From Bacillus sp. es.034 (GTDB lineage: Bacteria > Bacillota > Bacilli > Bacillales > Bacillaceae_B), in assembly GCF_002563655.1 (NCBI RefSeq), contig NZ_PDIY01000001.1, positions 2,640,001 through 2,704,000 on the forward strand: DNA of 64,000 bases, read 5' to 3'. The position numbers and the translations under genes were made by a program. Positions within the stretch are counted from its first letter, which is position 1. Each line of letters opens with the position of its first letter. A model generated the notes under the pieces. The model saw nothing but the letters and a program-made list of their open reading frames with translations, had not been told where the DNA came from and did no database searches. Shown piece by piece: positions 1 through 9,603 of the stretch.

Positions 1-529
1 TGCGGACTGGACATTGGCCATCGGGGAAGAAGTCGGTGAGTCCGGCAGCGTGGTGGGTCTTGATTTCAGTCAAAATATGCTTTCGATCGGTAAAGAGAAA
101 GTCAAAGAGTCCCACCTGAACAATATCGAACTGATTCATGGAAACGCCATGGAGCTCCCTTTCGACGATAACACGTTTGATTATGTGACCATTGGCTTCG
201 GTTTGCGAAATGTCCCTGACTATCTCCACGTCCTGAAGGAAATGAACCGAGTAGTGAAACCTGGAGGGATGGCCGTCTGCCTTGAAACCTCCCAACCTAC
301 CATGTTTGGATTCAAGCAGATGTATTACGCATATTTCCGTTTTGTAATGCCCCTTTTCGGGAAGATATTCGCCAAGAGTTTTAATGAATATTCCTGGCTT
401 CAAGAATCTGCCAGGGATTTTCCAGGCATGAAGGAGCTTGCACAGATGTTTGAAGAAGCAGGCTTTAAAGACATACATGTGAAGCCATATAGTGGCGGGG
501 TTGCTGCCATGCATTCCGGCAGAAAGTAA
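1..529 (+). CDS. menG: Demethylmenaquinone methyltransferase, C-terminal part (5' end outside window)
   Basis: The reading frame is open from base 2 and its upstream residues (ADWT) match the end of the SAM-binding motif I of the UbiE/MenG family, so the gene starts before the window and about 175 C-terminal residues are present. The visible part has the motif GLDFSQNML (acidic residue that binds the SAM ribose), then GFGLRNVPD and a KPGG motif typical of class I methyltransferases. The enzyme methylates demethylmenaquinone to menaquinone, the last step of the pathway and the quinone used by the qcr complex encoded downstream. It lies 27 bp before hepT, as in B. subtilis (hepS-menG-hepT). The 5' truncation is due only to the window edge. 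Confidence 0.95.
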   Translation, partial: ADWTLAIGEEVGESGSVVGLDFSQNMLSIGKEKVKESHLNNIELIHGNAMELPFDDNTFDYVTIGFGLRNVPDYLHVLKEMNRVVKPGGMAVCLETSQPTMFGFKQMYYAYFRFVMPLFGKIFAKSFNEYSWLQESARDFPGMKELAQMFEEAGFKDIHVKPYSGGVAAMHSGRK

Positions 530-556
530 GAAATTCGTAAATTAGGTGGAAAAACT

Positions 557-1519
557 ATGAAGCTAAACAGGATGTATTCGTTTCTTAAAGCGGATATAGA
601 TGAAATTGAAAAGGAATTGGAAGTGGCGATCGAGTCAGAATCCCTGCTTTTACAAGAGGCCTCCCTTCACCTTCTTCAAGCAGGTGGGAAGAGGATCCGG
701 CCGGTGTTTGTTTTGCTGTCTGCCAAATTTGGACAATACGATATTAATAGTGTGAAAAATGTAGCGGTAGCATTAGAGCTGATGCACATGGCTTCCCTCG
801 TACACGACGATGTGATCGACGATGCAGAGTTGAGAAGAGGAAAACCGACGATTAAAGCCCAATGGGATAATCGTATCGCGATGTATACTGGGGATTATAT
901 ATTTGCACGTGCCCTTGAATATATGACTTCAATAAAAGTTCCTGAAGCACATCAGATTTTATCACACACACTGGTGGAATTATGTAAGGGTGAAATCGCT
1001 CAAATCGAAGATAAATATCGATTTGATCAGAACCTGCGGAATTATCTTTTACGGATCAAAAGGAAAACCGCCTTGCTTATTGCCGTAAGCTGCCAGCTCG
1101 GTGCTATTTCTTCCGGTGCGCCTGAAGAGATTCACAGGCGTCTTTACCGATTTGGTTACAATGTAGGAATGAGTTTTCAGATCACGGATGATATCCTGGA
1201 CCTTACAGCGAGCGAGGAAGAACTGGGTAAACCGGCGGGAAGCGACTTGTGGCAAGGGAATATCACCCTTCCGATCCTGTACGCCATGGAAAATCCGGAT
1301 TTGAAAGCCAAGATTGAACGAGTGACGGAATATACCACCCCTGACGAAATGAAAGAGGTCATATCTTCCATCCTGGCCACCGATGCTATCGACCGGTCCC
1401 ATGAGCTCAGCAGGATGTATCTGGATAAAGCCTTGAAAGACCTGGAGCACCTTCCATATAACCGGGTAAAGAAAAGCCTTAAAAATATCGCAAACTATAT
1501 CGGTAAGAGAAAATATTAA
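557..1519 (+). CDS. hepT: Heptaprenyl diphosphate synthase component II
   Basis: This is the catalytic subunit of heptaprenyl diphosphate synthase, which extends farnesyl diphosphate with isopentenyl diphosphate to make the C35 side chain of menaquinone-7. The 320-residue protein has both aspartate-rich motifs of trans-prenyltransferases: DDVID at residues 84-88 and DDILD near residue 210. The GGKRIRP motif binds pyrophosphate. A component I partner (hepS) is expected upstream of menG, outside the window. The ATG at 557 has AGGTGG 8 bases upstream. The length matches the family. Confidence 0.96.
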   Translation: MKLNRMYSFLKADIDEIEKELEVAIESESLLLQEASLHLLQAGGKRIRPVFVLLSAKFGQYDINSVKNVAVALELMHMASLVHDDVIDDAELRRGKPTIKAQWDNRIAMYTGDYIFARALEYMTSIKVPEAHQILSHTLVELCKGEIAQIEDKYRFDQNLRNYLLRIKRKTALLIAVSCQLGAISSGAPEEIHRRLYRFGYNVGMSFQITDDILDLTASEEELGKPAGSDLWQGNITLPILYAMENPDLKAKIERVTEYTTPDEMKEVISSILATDAIDRSHELSRMYLDKALKDLEHLPYNRVKKSLKNIANYIGKRKY

Positions 1520-1620
1520 GAAAATTTAAAATGGAAACGTTGCCAAAACCCCCAATCAGTGTTACTATTTTCGTGGGATGTCCTTAGGAATTCCATACAT
1601 ACATATTAGGAGTGGGGAAG

Positions 1621-2067
1621 ATGGAAAAGACATTTTTAATGGTTAAGCCGGACGGCGTACAAAGAGGGTTAATCGGTGATATCGTATCACGTTTCGAAAA
1701 AAAGGGCTTTCAATTAGTAGGTGCCAAGCTTATGAGCATTTCTAACGAGCTTGCAGAAGAGCATTATGGTGAGCACAAAGAAAGACCATTCTTTGGGGAA
1801 CTTGTTGACTTTATTACTTCAGGACCTGTATTTGCAATGGTTTGGCAGGGTGAAAACGTCATCACGACTGCACGTGGCATGATGGGAGCGACAAACCCTA
1901 AGGATGCCGCTCTTGGTACGATCCGCGGTGATTTCGGTCTGACTGTAGGCAAGAACATCATCCACGGTTCCGACTCTTCTGAAAGCGCTGTAAGAGAAAT
2001 CGGTCTATTTTTCAAAGAAGAAGAATTGGTTGAATATTCCAAATTAATGAACGAGTGGGTTTACTAA
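1621..2067 (+). CDS. ndk: Nucleoside diphosphate kinase
   Basis: Ndk transfers the gamma phosphate from ATP to nucleoside diphosphates through a phosphohistidine; the protein here is 148 residues, the usual length. The active-site histidine is H115 in NIIHGSDS, and the N-terminus [16 protein letters not shown] is the classic family start. I chose ATG 1621 over an upstream in-frame GTG at 1612, because AGGAGTGG sits at the right distance before 1621 and the homologues begin at MEKTF. It follows hepT by 101 bp and is closed by a terminator, so it ends the menaquinone gene group as in B. subtilis. Confidence 0.97.
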   Translation: MEKTFLMVKPDGVQRGLIGDIVSRFEKKGFQLVGAKLMSISNELAEEHYGEHKERPFFGELVDFITSGPVFAMVWQGENVITTARGMMGATNPKDAALGTIRGDFGLTVGKNIIHGSDSSESAVREIGLFFKEEELVEYSKLMNEWVY

Positions 2068-2084
2068 TAGCCTTTGCTATTTAG

Positions 2085-2116
2085 AAGCAGGTCGCTGTTT
2101 GCGGCTTGCTTTTTTC
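2085..2116 (+). terminator. Intrinsic terminator after ndk
   Basis: A stem of 11 pairs including G-U pairs (AAGCAGGTCGC with GCGGCTTGCTT) around the loop TGTTT is followed by a T run. It starts 18 bp after the ndk stop. Confidence 0.8.
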
Positions 2117-2206
2117 TATGGATAAAGGTTTAACTTTTCCCTGTAATGTTCGATATACATAATATAGCTTTATACCTTTATAGCAGCAAAGAGAGTGTGG
2201 ATCTGA

Positions 2207-2980
2207 ATGTCAAATGATTATAGTGAATTTATTCAAGGGGTTAAACGAAAAACGGGTATTGATCTTTCCCTATATAAAGAAGCACAGATGAAGAGGAGAC
2301 TGACGGCCCTTTATGAAAAGAAAGGGTATGGAAGTTTTCAGGAATTCTTAGGTGCGTTGAATCGGGATCGAGAAGAAATGGAAGGGTTCCTGGATCGTAT
2401 GACCATCAACGTGTCAGAATTCTTTCGTAACTACAAGCGTTGGGAAATACTGGAGACGAAGATCCTCCCGAGACTGATAAGTGGGAATCAAACGTTGAAG
2501 GTATGGAGCGCAGCATGCTCAACCGGGGAAGAACCTTACACCCTTTCCATGATGCTGTCGAAGTATATGACCCTCTCAAACGGTTCAATCACAGCTACAG
2601 ACATAGACAAAAATGCACTTCAACGTGCCATGAACGGGCTCTATCCCGAAAGGTCACTATCCGAACTCCCGGGGGAAATGAAAAAAACCCATTTCACCCA
2701 GGAAGGACCTTTATTTAAACTGAAGGACGAAGTGAAGCGAACGGTGAGCTTTAAGCAGCAAAACCTGCTTTCGGACCCATTTGAAGGGAATTATGATTTG
2801 ATCGTGTGCAGAAATGTGATGATCTACTTCACGGAAGAGGCCAAAAACCTTCTTTACCATAAGTTCAATAGTTCACTAAAGCCCGGCGGCGTCCTCTTCG
2901 TAGGCAGCACCGAACAAATCTTCAACCCCTCACAATACGGCTTCGAAACAGAAGACACCTTCTTCTACAAAAAAATATAA
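2207..2980 (+). CDS. cheR: Chemotaxis protein methyltransferase CheR
   Basis: CheR methylates glutamates on chemoreceptors with SAM and sets receptor adaptation. The 257-residue protein has the N-terminal alpha domain (about residues 1-75) and a C-terminal SAM domain with the motif WSAACSTGEEPY, an ATDID motif, and CRNVMIYF near residue 205. All are diagnostic of CheR. It stands alone between ndk and aroC, exactly as in B. subtilis, so it is probably transcribed separately from other chemotaxis genes. A cheX gene lies at 58808-59257 in this same window. The ATG has a moderate ribosome binding site, GAGAGTGTGG. Confidence 0.96.
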   Translation: MSNDYSEFIQGVKRKTGIDLSLYKEAQMKRRLTALYEKKGYGSFQEFLGALNRDREEMEGFLDRMTINVSEFFRNYKRWEILETKILPRLISGNQTLKVWSAACSTGEEPYTLSMMLSKYMTLSNGSITATDIDKNALQRAMNGLYPERSLSELPGEMKKTHFTQEGPLFKLKDEVKRTVSFKQQNLLSDPFEGNYDLIVCRNVMIYFTEEAKNLLYHKFNSSLKPGGVLFVGSTEQIFNPSQYGFETEDTFFYKKI

Positions 2981-3194
2981 ACAACGACGATGTCAATCTG
3001 CATATTAGAAGCACTTTTTTCATCCCTTGGGATGATGAAGAAGTGGACTCTCAAAATGTGAGGATTCACATCGTTTTATATTTTTCAGGAAAATAGAATA
3101 TTAGAAAAGTTTTTAAACGTAAGGACTAGGAAAGAATATAAATTCTATGTTATATTGGTACATAATTCTTTAACGAGTTGAAGGGGGAAAGTAA

Positions 3195-4367
3195 ATGAGA
3201 TACTTAACATCTGGAGAATCACATGGACCACAGTTAACGACCATCATTGAAGGGCTGCCGGCAGGAATGCCGCTTGAAGCTGAAGATATAAATGAAAACC
3301 TGGCAAGAAGGCAGAAAGGATATGGGCGCGGACGAAGAATGCAGATAGAAAAGGACCGTGCTTCGATCGTCGGCGGGGTGAGGCATGGATATACGCTTGG
3401 TTCTCCTTTAGGATTGGTTGTGGAGAATAAAGACTGGACTCACTGGACGAAGGTGATGGGAATCGAGCCCCTTCTCGAGGGCGGAGAAGAAGAAGTGAAG
3501 AGAAAGATCTCGAGGCCCAGACCCGGTCACGCGGATCTCGTCGGCGGAATGAAATATGGACATAGAGATCTCAGGAATGTCCTGGAACGTTCGTCTGCCA
3601 GGGAGACGACTGTAAGGGTGGCAGCAGGAGCCGTTGCTAAGAAGCTGTTGAAATTATTGGATATTGAAGTTGTCGGACATGTCCTTGAAATCGGAGGCAT
3701 TAAGGCCGAAAAGCTTCATTATGATTCGATAAATGAATTGAGAGAGATTACGGAAGAATCTCCTGTCCGCTGCCTGGATGAAGAGGCTGCCGGGAAAATG
3801 ATGAACCTGATAGATGAAGCGAAGCAGAATGGGGATTCCATAGGCGGGGTCGTAGAGGTCATCGTTGAGGGTATGCCTGCAGGAGTGGGAAGTTACGTTC
3901 ATTATGATCGTAAGCTTGATGCGAAAATTGCTATGGCGGTCATGAGTATCAATGCATTTAAAGGGGTCGAATTCGGCTTGGGGTTTGAAATGGCAAGAAA
4001 GCCTGGAAGTGAAGTGCATGACGAAATCGCATGGAGTGAAGAGCTTGGGTACTATAGGAAAACGAATCGTTTAGGAGGATTTGAAGGAGGAATGACAACG
4101 GGTATGCCAATCCGTGTCAAAGGTGTCATGAAGCCGATCCCGACACTCTACAAGCCACTTCAAAGTGTGGACATCGAAACGAAGGAACCCTTTAAAGCAA
4201 GCATCGAGAGATCGGATAGCTGTGCGGTTCCAGCTGCAAGCGTAGTAGCAGAAGCCGTAGTGGCATGGGAACTTGCCGCTGGCATCATCGAACAATTCAA
4301 TAGTGATCAATTTGAGAAACTTCGTCAGGATATCAACAGACAACGCCAGGATTCAAAGGAGTATTAA
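3195..4367 (+). CDS. aroC: Chorismate synthase
   Basis: This enzyme converts 5-enolpyruvylshikimate 3-phosphate to chorismate using reduced FMN; B. subtilis calls the gene aroF. The 390-residue protein shows the family signatures GESHGPQL at the N-terminus, ERSSARETT near residue 135 and [10 protein letters not shown] near residue 338. The ATG at 3195 follows AAGGGGGAA. It is the first gene of the aromatic supra-operon and its stop is 4 bp before the aroB start, so the two are almost certainly co-transcribed. The 214-bp gap before it probably carries the operon promoter, but I could not identify a clear one. Confidence 0.97.
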   Translation: MRYLTSGESHGPQLTTIIEGLPAGMPLEAEDINENLARRQKGYGRGRRMQIEKDRASIVGGVRHGYTLGSPLGLVVENKDWTHWTKVMGIEPLLEGGEEEVKRKISRPRPGHADLVGGMKYGHRDLRNVLERSSARETTVRVAAGAVAKKLLKLLDIEVVGHVLEIGGIKAEKLHYDSINELREITEESPVRCLDEEAAGKMMNLIDEAKQNGDSIGGVVEVIVEGMPAGVGSYVHYDRKLDAKIAMAVMSINAFKGVEFGLGFEMARKPGSEVHDEIAWSEELGYYRKTNRLGGFEGGMTTGMPIRVKGVMKPIPTLYKPLQSVDIETKEPFKASIERSDSCAVPAASVVAEAVVAWELAAGIIEQFNSDQFEKLRQDINRQRQDSKEY

Positions 4368-4371
4368 TGAA

Positions 4372-5454
4372 ATGAAACAGGTAACCATTCAAACTGCTTC
4401 CAAGACATATGACGTGAATATTGGAGTGGAGATGACGAATGAGATGGTTTCTTTCATTAAGAATTCCTTCCCTGATGTTTCAAAGCTATGGCTCATTGCC
4501 GATGAAGCCGTATATAAGCTTCATGGGCAAGCATTCTCGGATGATCTCGGTCAGTCCTTTGATGTAACCATTTATCAAGCTCCCAAAGGGGAAAAGGCGA
4601 AAAACTTTGCCACGTATGAAGAAGCGATAACACACGGACTCAAGCATAGAGTAGATCGCAAATCCATCGTGATTGCTTTCGGTGGCGGTGCCATTGGAGA
4701 TCTTGCGGGCTTTATCGCATCCACCTATATGAGGGGAATCCCTTTCATCAGCGTTCCGACGACAATACTTGCACATGACAGTGCCGTGGGAGGGAAAGTG
4801 GCGATCAATCACCCCCTGGGGAAAAATATGGTCGGACAGTTTTACCAGCCGGAAGGCGTATTCTTTGATTTGAATTACTTTTCTAGCCTCCCTAAAACGG
4901 AAATCCTATCGGGATTCGCTGAAGTGATCAAACATGCCTTCTTATCTGACCGGGAGTTCCTTCAGGATCTCATGCATTCTTTCCGATCGCCTGAAAACAT
5001 GGAGGAAAGCTTTTTAACAGATTGCCTGATTAGGGGAATACAGGTAAAGGGAGACATTGTATCAAAGGATGAACGGGAGTCAAATATCCGGGCTTTCTTG
5101 AACTTCGGACACACTTACGGGCATGCAGTTGAAAGTGCAAGCGGCTATGGGAATCGGACTCACGGGGAGTCAGTCATGATCGGGATGGTCTATGCTTTAT
5201 ATCTCAGTGAACGCTACTGCAATCTGTCAATTGACATGGAGAGGTTCATAGGGTGGATCAAATCTTTGGGGTACAATCTGAAGGTTCCTTCCAACATCGG
5301 CTTCGACACATTATACGAGGGGATGAAGCTTGATAAGAAGTCCATGAACGGAAATCCGGTCTTCGTGCTGTTGAAGGATATCGGTGAACCCGTGATGGCA
5401 AACGTTACGGAGGAGGATTTAAAGCAGGCGGATGCATACATCCGAAAGCTATAG
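4372..5454 (+). CDS. aroB: 3-dehydroquinate synthase
   Basis: AroB cyclises DAHP to 3-dehydroquinate using NAD and a divalent metal. The 360-residue protein has the glycine-rich NAD motif GGGAIGDLAGF near residue 103, metal-ligand regions FAEVIKHA and GHTYGHAVE, and HGESV. I chose ATG 4372 rather than the long upstream open frame inside aroC: AAAGGAG at 4356-4361 lies 10 bases before it, and family members start at this point. It lies 4 bp after aroC. Confidence 0.97.
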   Translation: MKQVTIQTASKTYDVNIGVEMTNEMVSFIKNSFPDVSKLWLIADEAVYKLHGQAFSDDLGQSFDVTIYQAPKGEKAKNFATYEEAITHGLKHRVDRKSIVIAFGGGAIGDLAGFIASTYMRGIPFISVPTTILAHDSAVGGKVAINHPLGKNMVGQFYQPEGVFFDLNYFSSLPKTEILSGFAEVIKHAFLSDREFLQDLMHSFRSPENMEESFLTDCLIRGIQVKGDIVSKDERESNIRAFLNFGHTYGHAVESASGYGNRTHGESVMIGMVYALYLSERYCNLSIDMERFIGWIKSLGYNLKVPSNIGFDTLYEGMKLDKKSMNGNPVFVLLKDIGEPVMANVTEEDLKQADAYIRKL

Positions 5455-5504
5455 ATCCCGTCCCTATAGAGTATACAATATCAAGAAAAAGGGAGAGTGG
5501 AAGA

Positions 5505-5882
5505 ATGATCAGGGGAATTCGAGGTGCCACTACAGCAGATCGTGATAATGAAAAGGAAATTCTCCTTTCAACTGAAAGTCTCTTTAAGGAAATGATTTTA
5601 CATAATGATATTAAGGCAGAAAATGTCGCATCCGTTTTTATTTCTGCTACAGATGACATTACGAGCGTGTTTCCAGCCAAAGCTTTAAGGGGATTCGAAG
5701 AATGGAAATATGTCCCCGTTATGTGCATGCAGGAATTGGACGTACCCCATGGACTATCCCGCTGCATCAGAGTGATGATTCACTATAATACCTCAACACC
5801 ACAGAGTGACATCCAACATATCTATATGAAAAATGCAGTCAGCCTTCGTCCTGATTTGAAAAAAAATAAGCGGCCATTATGA
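5505..5882 (+). CDS. aroH: Chorismate mutase, AroH type
   Basis: This monofunctional chorismate mutase makes prephenate from chorismate and belongs to the trimeric AroH fold of B. subtilis. The 125-residue protein begins MIRGIRGATT, including the active-site arginine near residue 7, and contains CIRVMIHYNT with the second catalytic arginine near residue 90. Its TGA stop overlaps an ATG at 5879, and hisC begins at 5906. In B. subtilis the trpEDCFBA genes sit between aroH and hisC; here they are absent. Confidence 0.96.
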   Translation: MIRGIRGATTADRDNEKEILLSTESLFKEMILHNDIKAENVASVFISATDDITSVFPAKALRGFEEWKYVPVMCMQELDVPHGLSRCIRVMIHYNTSTPQSDIQHIYMKNAVSLRPDLKKNKRPL

Positions 5883-5905
5883 ATACGACTGAAAGGAAGT
5901 TAAAC

Positions 5906-7006
5906 ATGAAGTGGAAATCCCAGATTCAAAATCTTAAAGCATACCAGCCTGGAAAAACGATGGATGATGTAAAAGAGCTATTCAATCTTGAGAAAGTAGT
6001 CAAGCTTGCATCGAATGAAAATCCCTTCGGATGCTCAAGTAATGTTGAAACCTATCTAAAAAACAATGCCCTCTCACACGCGCTCTATCCTGACGGTTAT
6101 GCGAAGGAGTTACGTTTTAAGATGGCAGAACATTTATCTGTGGAACCTGGACAATTATTGTTTGGAAATGGCTCTGATGAAGTGATTGAGATCATCTCAA
6201 GGGCTTTACTGGATGGAGGTAAAAGCACGGTTATGGCAACCCCTACCTTCCCTCAATATAAGCATAATGCCATCGTTGAGGGAGCTGAGGTCCGTGAAGT
6301 TCCCCTGGATGCTGCAGGAAAGCATCAACTGGCCAAAATGCTGGGAGAAATAGATGACACCACTTCGGTCGTCTGGTTATGCTCCCCCAATAACCCAACA
6401 GGGGAATATATTCGGAACGGGGAACTCATTTCCTTCTTGGATGCAGTCCCTTCCCATGTCCTTGTCGTTTTGGATGAAGCGTATTATGAATATGTAGTGG
6501 CGGATGATTATTATGATTCTCTGGAATTGTTAAAGTCATATCCTCAATTATTGATTACACGCACCTTTTCAAAAGCATATGGCCTTGCAGGGTTCAGAGT
6601 GGGGTTCGGAATCGGGAATAAGGACGTTATCGGGAAATTGGAGCCGATCCGTGAACCTTTCAATAATAATACACTGGCTCAAGGAGCGGCTTCAGCGGCC
6701 ATCGAAGACCAGGCGTTCATCGAGGAATGCAGGAGAGAGAACCGAAAAGGACTAGCGCAGTATTACCGCTTTTGTGAGGAACACAGCCTCGCCTATATAC
6801 CATCCCAAGCGAACTTCGTCTTGATCGACTTTGGCGTAAGTGGAGACGAGGTATTTCAGTACTTGATGAGCAAGGGCTATATCGTACGGTCCGGCGAAGC
6901 ACTCGGATACCCTCATTCAGTCAGGATAACAGTCGGGTCTCATGATCAAAATGAAGAGGTCATCGAGAAAATGACGGAATTTCTGGCACTTCAGAAACAA
7001 CCATGA
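5906..7006 (+). CDS. hisC: Histidinol-phosphate aminotransferase (also aromatic aminotransferase)
   Basis: HisC is a PLP class I/II aminotransferase acting on imidazole-acetol phosphate; in Bacillus the same enzyme also transaminates phenylpyruvate and hydroxyphenylpyruvate, which explains its place between aroH and tyrA. The PLP lysine is K223 in TFSKAYGLAGFR; other motifs are SPNNPTG and LDEAYYEY. Two starts are possible: ATG 5879, which overlaps the aroH stop, and ATG 5906. I chose 5906 because GAAAGGAAG stands 7 bases before it and the protein then starts like homologues (MKWKSQIQ). The length is 366 residues. Confidence 0.95.
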   Translation: MKWKSQIQNLKAYQPGKTMDDVKELFNLEKVVKLASNENPFGCSSNVETYLKNNALSHALYPDGYAKELRFKMAEHLSVEPGQLLFGNGSDEVIEIISRALLDGGKSTVMATPTFPQYKHNAIVEGAEVREVPLDAAGKHQLAKMLGEIDDTTSVVWLCSPNNPTGEYIRNGELISFLDAVPSHVLVVLDEAYYEYVVADDYYDSLELLKSYPQLLITRTFSKAYGLAGFRVGFGIGNKDVIGKLEPIREPFNNNTLAQGAASAAIEDQAFIEECRRENRKGLAQYYRFCEEHSLAYIPSQANFVLIDFGVSGDEVFQYLMSKGYIVRSGEALGYPHSVRITVGSHDQNEEVIEKMTEFLALQKQP

Positions 7007-7014
7007 TGAGCGGT

Positions 7015-7045
7015 CGGAGGGGAGTTGGTCCTTTCCGGCTTTTTT
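7015..7045 (+). terminator. Hairpin with T run between hisC and tyrA
   Basis: CGGAGGGGA pairs with TCCTTTCCG (two G-U pairs) around GTTGG and is followed after GC by six T residues. It sits in the 64-bp gap inside the aromatic operon, so it may be a partial terminator that lowers tyrA-aroA expression. Confidence 0.6.
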
Positions 7046-7070
7046 CAAATAGAAAGATGGAGGGGAAACG

Positions 7071-8174
7071 ATGAATGGAACAGTGTTGATCATTGGGATG
7101 GGCCTGATCGGCGGGTCACTTTCCCTCTGCATAAAAAAAGAGCACCCACATGCCAGAATCATTGGTCATGATGTGAATCATAAAGAATTAAGGCTTGCGA
7201 AATCACTCGGTGTGATCGATGAGATGTCCCTTTCTTTACAGACAGCCGCCGAACAAGCGGATCTTATTGTTATTTCTACACCTGTTTTTCAAACAGAAAA
7301 GATCATCGCACAATTTGAATCCCTCTCCTTGAAAGAAAGTGTCCTGATCACCGATACAGGAAGTACAAAGGAACAGATTATGAGATCTTCGGAAGTGCTG
7401 ACCAAAAATGGGATTCAATTTATCGGGGGTCACCCAATGGCGGGGTCTCATAAGAGCGGCGTAGCAGCTGCGAAAGAAATCCTATTTGAAAATGCCTTTT
7501 ATATGCTTACGCCGGGATCCGGTGTGGCAGAGGAAAGCGTCGGAAGGCTACAAGACTGGCTGAGGGGAACCCACGCGAAATTTTTACTAGTCGAACCAAG
7601 GGAACACGATGAGTTAACGGGGATGATCAGCCACTTTCCCCATATTGTTGCGGCGTCACTCGTTCATCAGGCGAAGGGCTCTTCGACTGAACACCCTTAT
7701 TTGAGAAGGCTTGCTGCAGGAGGCTTTCGTGATATCACCCGTATAGCCTCATCCAACCCAACAATGTGGAAAGACATCACCATACAGAACAGGGGGGTCC
7801 TGCTTTCCCTCTTAAAGGAGTGGAAAGTAGAGATGGATGAGGTCGTATCCCTCATCGAAATGAATGATTCACAGAAAATATACGAGTATTTCAACGATGC
7901 GAAAGTATTCAGGGATGATCTCCCCATCCTGGAAAAAGGGGCGATACCTTCATTCTATGATTTATTTGTAGACGTACCGGACTATCCAGGTGTGATCTCG
8001 GAAGTGACAGGGTATCTTGCGCAGGAGAAGATCAGTTTAACGAATATCAGAATAATGGAAACAAGAGAAGATATATACGGAGTATTAGCGATCAGCTTTC
8101 AAACGCTGGACGATAGGGAAAGAGCTTTGAACTGCTTAAGAGAACAAACAAATTATGAACTATTCTTAGGATAA
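7071..8174 (+). CDS. tyrA: Prephenate dehydrogenase with C-terminal ACT domain
   Basis: TyrA oxidatively decarboxylates prephenate to 4-hydroxyphenylpyruvate for tyrosine. The 367-residue protein starts with a Rossmann motif GMGLIGGS (residues 8-15), has GGHPMAGSHKSG of the prephenate dehydrogenase family and SHFPH in the substrate site. The last 70 or so residues (DVPDYPGVISEVTGYLAQ onward) form an ACT domain, which implies feedback control by tyrosine. The ATG at 7071 follows GATGGAGGGG. The aroA start lies 12 bp after its stop. Confidence 0.96.
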   Translation: MNGTVLIIGMGLIGGSLSLCIKKEHPHARIIGHDVNHKELRLAKSLGVIDEMSLSLQTAAEQADLIVISTPVFQTEKIIAQFESLSLKESVLITDTGSTKEQIMRSSEVLTKNGIQFIGGHPMAGSHKSGVAAAKEILFENAFYMLTPGSGVAEESVGRLQDWLRGTHAKFLLVEPREHDELTGMISHFPHIVAASLVHQAKGSSTEHPYLRRLAAGGFRDITRIASSNPTMWKDITIQNRGVLLSLLKEWKVEMDEVVSLIEMNDSQKIYEYFNDAKVFRDDLPILEKGAIPSFYDLFVDVPDYPGVISEVTGYLAQEKISLTNIRIMETREDIYGVLAISFQTLDDRERALNCLREQTNYELFLG

Positions 8175-8186
8175 AGGGTGATAAGG

Positions 8187-9479
8187 ATGGAAGCGAATAA
8201 AAGACTGTCAAATCCAAACAGTGGTCTGAATGGAGAGCTTCACGTACCTGGAGACAAATCGATTTCCCACCGCTCCATTATGTTTGGATCGGTTGCTGAA
8301 GGGAAAACGGTTATACATAATTTTCTTATGGGGGAGGATTGTTTAAGCACGATTTCCTGCTTCCGTAAATTAGGGGTTGAGATCGAGGTCACTGAAGACG
8401 CAGTGATTGTATACGGTAAAGGGTGGGACCACTTGAAAGAACCCGCTGACATCCTTGATGTAGGAAATTCAGGGACAACGACCCGTCTCATTATGGGGAT
8501 TCTGGCAGGAAGACCATTTCATTCGGTCCTGATAGGTGATTCCTCGATTGCCAAAAGGCCCATGAAGAGGGTGACAGAGCCCTTAAAGCAATTCGGTACA
8601 GTGATAGATGGACGTTCAGGAGGTGACTTCACGCCACTTTCCATCAGGGGTGGAAACCTGAAAGGGATCCATTATTCTTTACCTGTGGCGAGTGCACAGG
8701 TGAAATCCGCCCTCATACTGGCCGGGCTTCAGGCTGAAGGGATGACTGAAATAGTCGAAAAAGAGCAAACGAGGAACCATACAGAAAAGATGATCATCGA
8801 GTTTGGGGGAACGATCGAAAAGCGCGGAGATACCGTTAAAGTAATGGGAGGACAGGTATTGAAAGGAACGGAAATCTATGTACCTGGAGATATTTCCTCA
8901 GCAGCCTTTTTCATGGTGGCAGCAGCCATCGTTCCAGAAAGTAGAGTACTGTTGAAGAATGTCGGGCTAAATGAAACACGAACGGGCATTGTGGAAGTGA
9001 TGAAGAAAATGGGTGCGTCCATTGAGGTCATGGAGCAATCAAACGAAGGTGAACCCGTCGGTGATATTCTCGTAGAAACGTCCAAACTTACAGGAATTGA
9101 AATCGGAGGGGACCTGATTCCTTCTTTGATCGACGAAATTCCCATCATCGCACTTTTAGCTTCACAGGCTGAAGGGAAGACCGTCATCAAGGATGCCGAG
9201 GAATTGAAAGTGAAGGAAACCAATCGGATCGATGCCGTTGTGAAGGAGCTTGGAAAGCTTGGTGCAAACATAGAGGGTACGCATGACGGGATGATCATCC
9301 AGGGGAAAACCCCTTTACACGGTGGAGAAGTCCATTCCTGGGGCGATCACCGGATCGGCATGACACTGGCTGTCGCTTCCCTGTTGACTGACTCTGATGT
9401 ATATTTAGAAGATGCAGAGGCCGTGAAGATCTCGTATCCGACTTTCTTTGAACATATTAACCAACTTGTGATGAAATAA
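8187..9479 (+). CDS. aroA: 3-phosphoshikimate 1-carboxyvinyltransferase (EPSP synthase)
   Basis: EPSP synthase joins shikimate 3-phosphate with phosphoenolpyruvate; B. subtilis calls the gene aroE. The 430-residue protein has PGDKSISHR near the N-terminus, the family signature [17 protein letters not shown] with an alanine-to-threonine type variation, and KETNRIDAV near the C-terminus. It looks like a class II enzyme from the sequence pattern. I favour ATG 8187, with AAGGGTGAT placed before it; a GTG at 8178 is a possible longer start. It is the last gene of the aromatic operon and is followed by a strong terminator. Confidence 0.96.
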   Translation: MEANKRLSNPNSGLNGELHVPGDKSISHRSIMFGSVAEGKTVIHNFLMGEDCLSTISCFRKLGVEIEVTEDAVIVYGKGWDHLKEPADILDVGNSGTTTRLIMGILAGRPFHSVLIGDSSIAKRPMKRVTEPLKQFGTVIDGRSGGDFTPLSIRGGNLKGIHYSLPVASAQVKSALILAGLQAEGMTEIVEKEQTRNHTEKMIIEFGGTIEKRGDTVKVMGGQVLKGTEIYVPGDISSAAFFMVAAAIVPESRVLLKNVGLNETRTGIVEVMKKMGASIEVMEQSNEGEPVGDILVETSKLTGIEIGGDLIPSLIDEIPIIALLASQAEGKTVIKDAEELKVKETNRIDAVVKELGKLGANIEGTHDGMIIQGKTPLHGGEVHSWGDHRIGMTLAVASLLTDSDVYLEDAEAVKISYPTFFEHINQLVMK

Positions 9480-9496
9480 AACTGAATGTATGATGT

Positions 9497-9538
9497 GAGA
9501 GGTGGTTGGTCTTTGGGCTGAATCCGCCTCTCTTTTTA
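9497..9538 (+). terminator. Intrinsic terminator of the aromatic operon
   Basis: GAGAGGTGG (9497-9505) pairs with CCGCCTCTC (9524-9532) in a nine-pair stem with one G-U, followed by five T residues. Confidence 0.85.
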
Positions 9539-9603
9539 ATGAGTGGGTGGCATGAATTCATCCTTACCTTCATAGCTTGTCTATAAAGGAAGGTGATGAT
9601 GGG

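Noticed and set aside
2995..3050. Imperfect inverted repeat CACTTTTTTCATC / GATGATGAAGAAGTG after cheR.
   Set aside because: The stem needs a bulge and wobble pairs and is not followed by a T run, so it is too weak to call a terminator.
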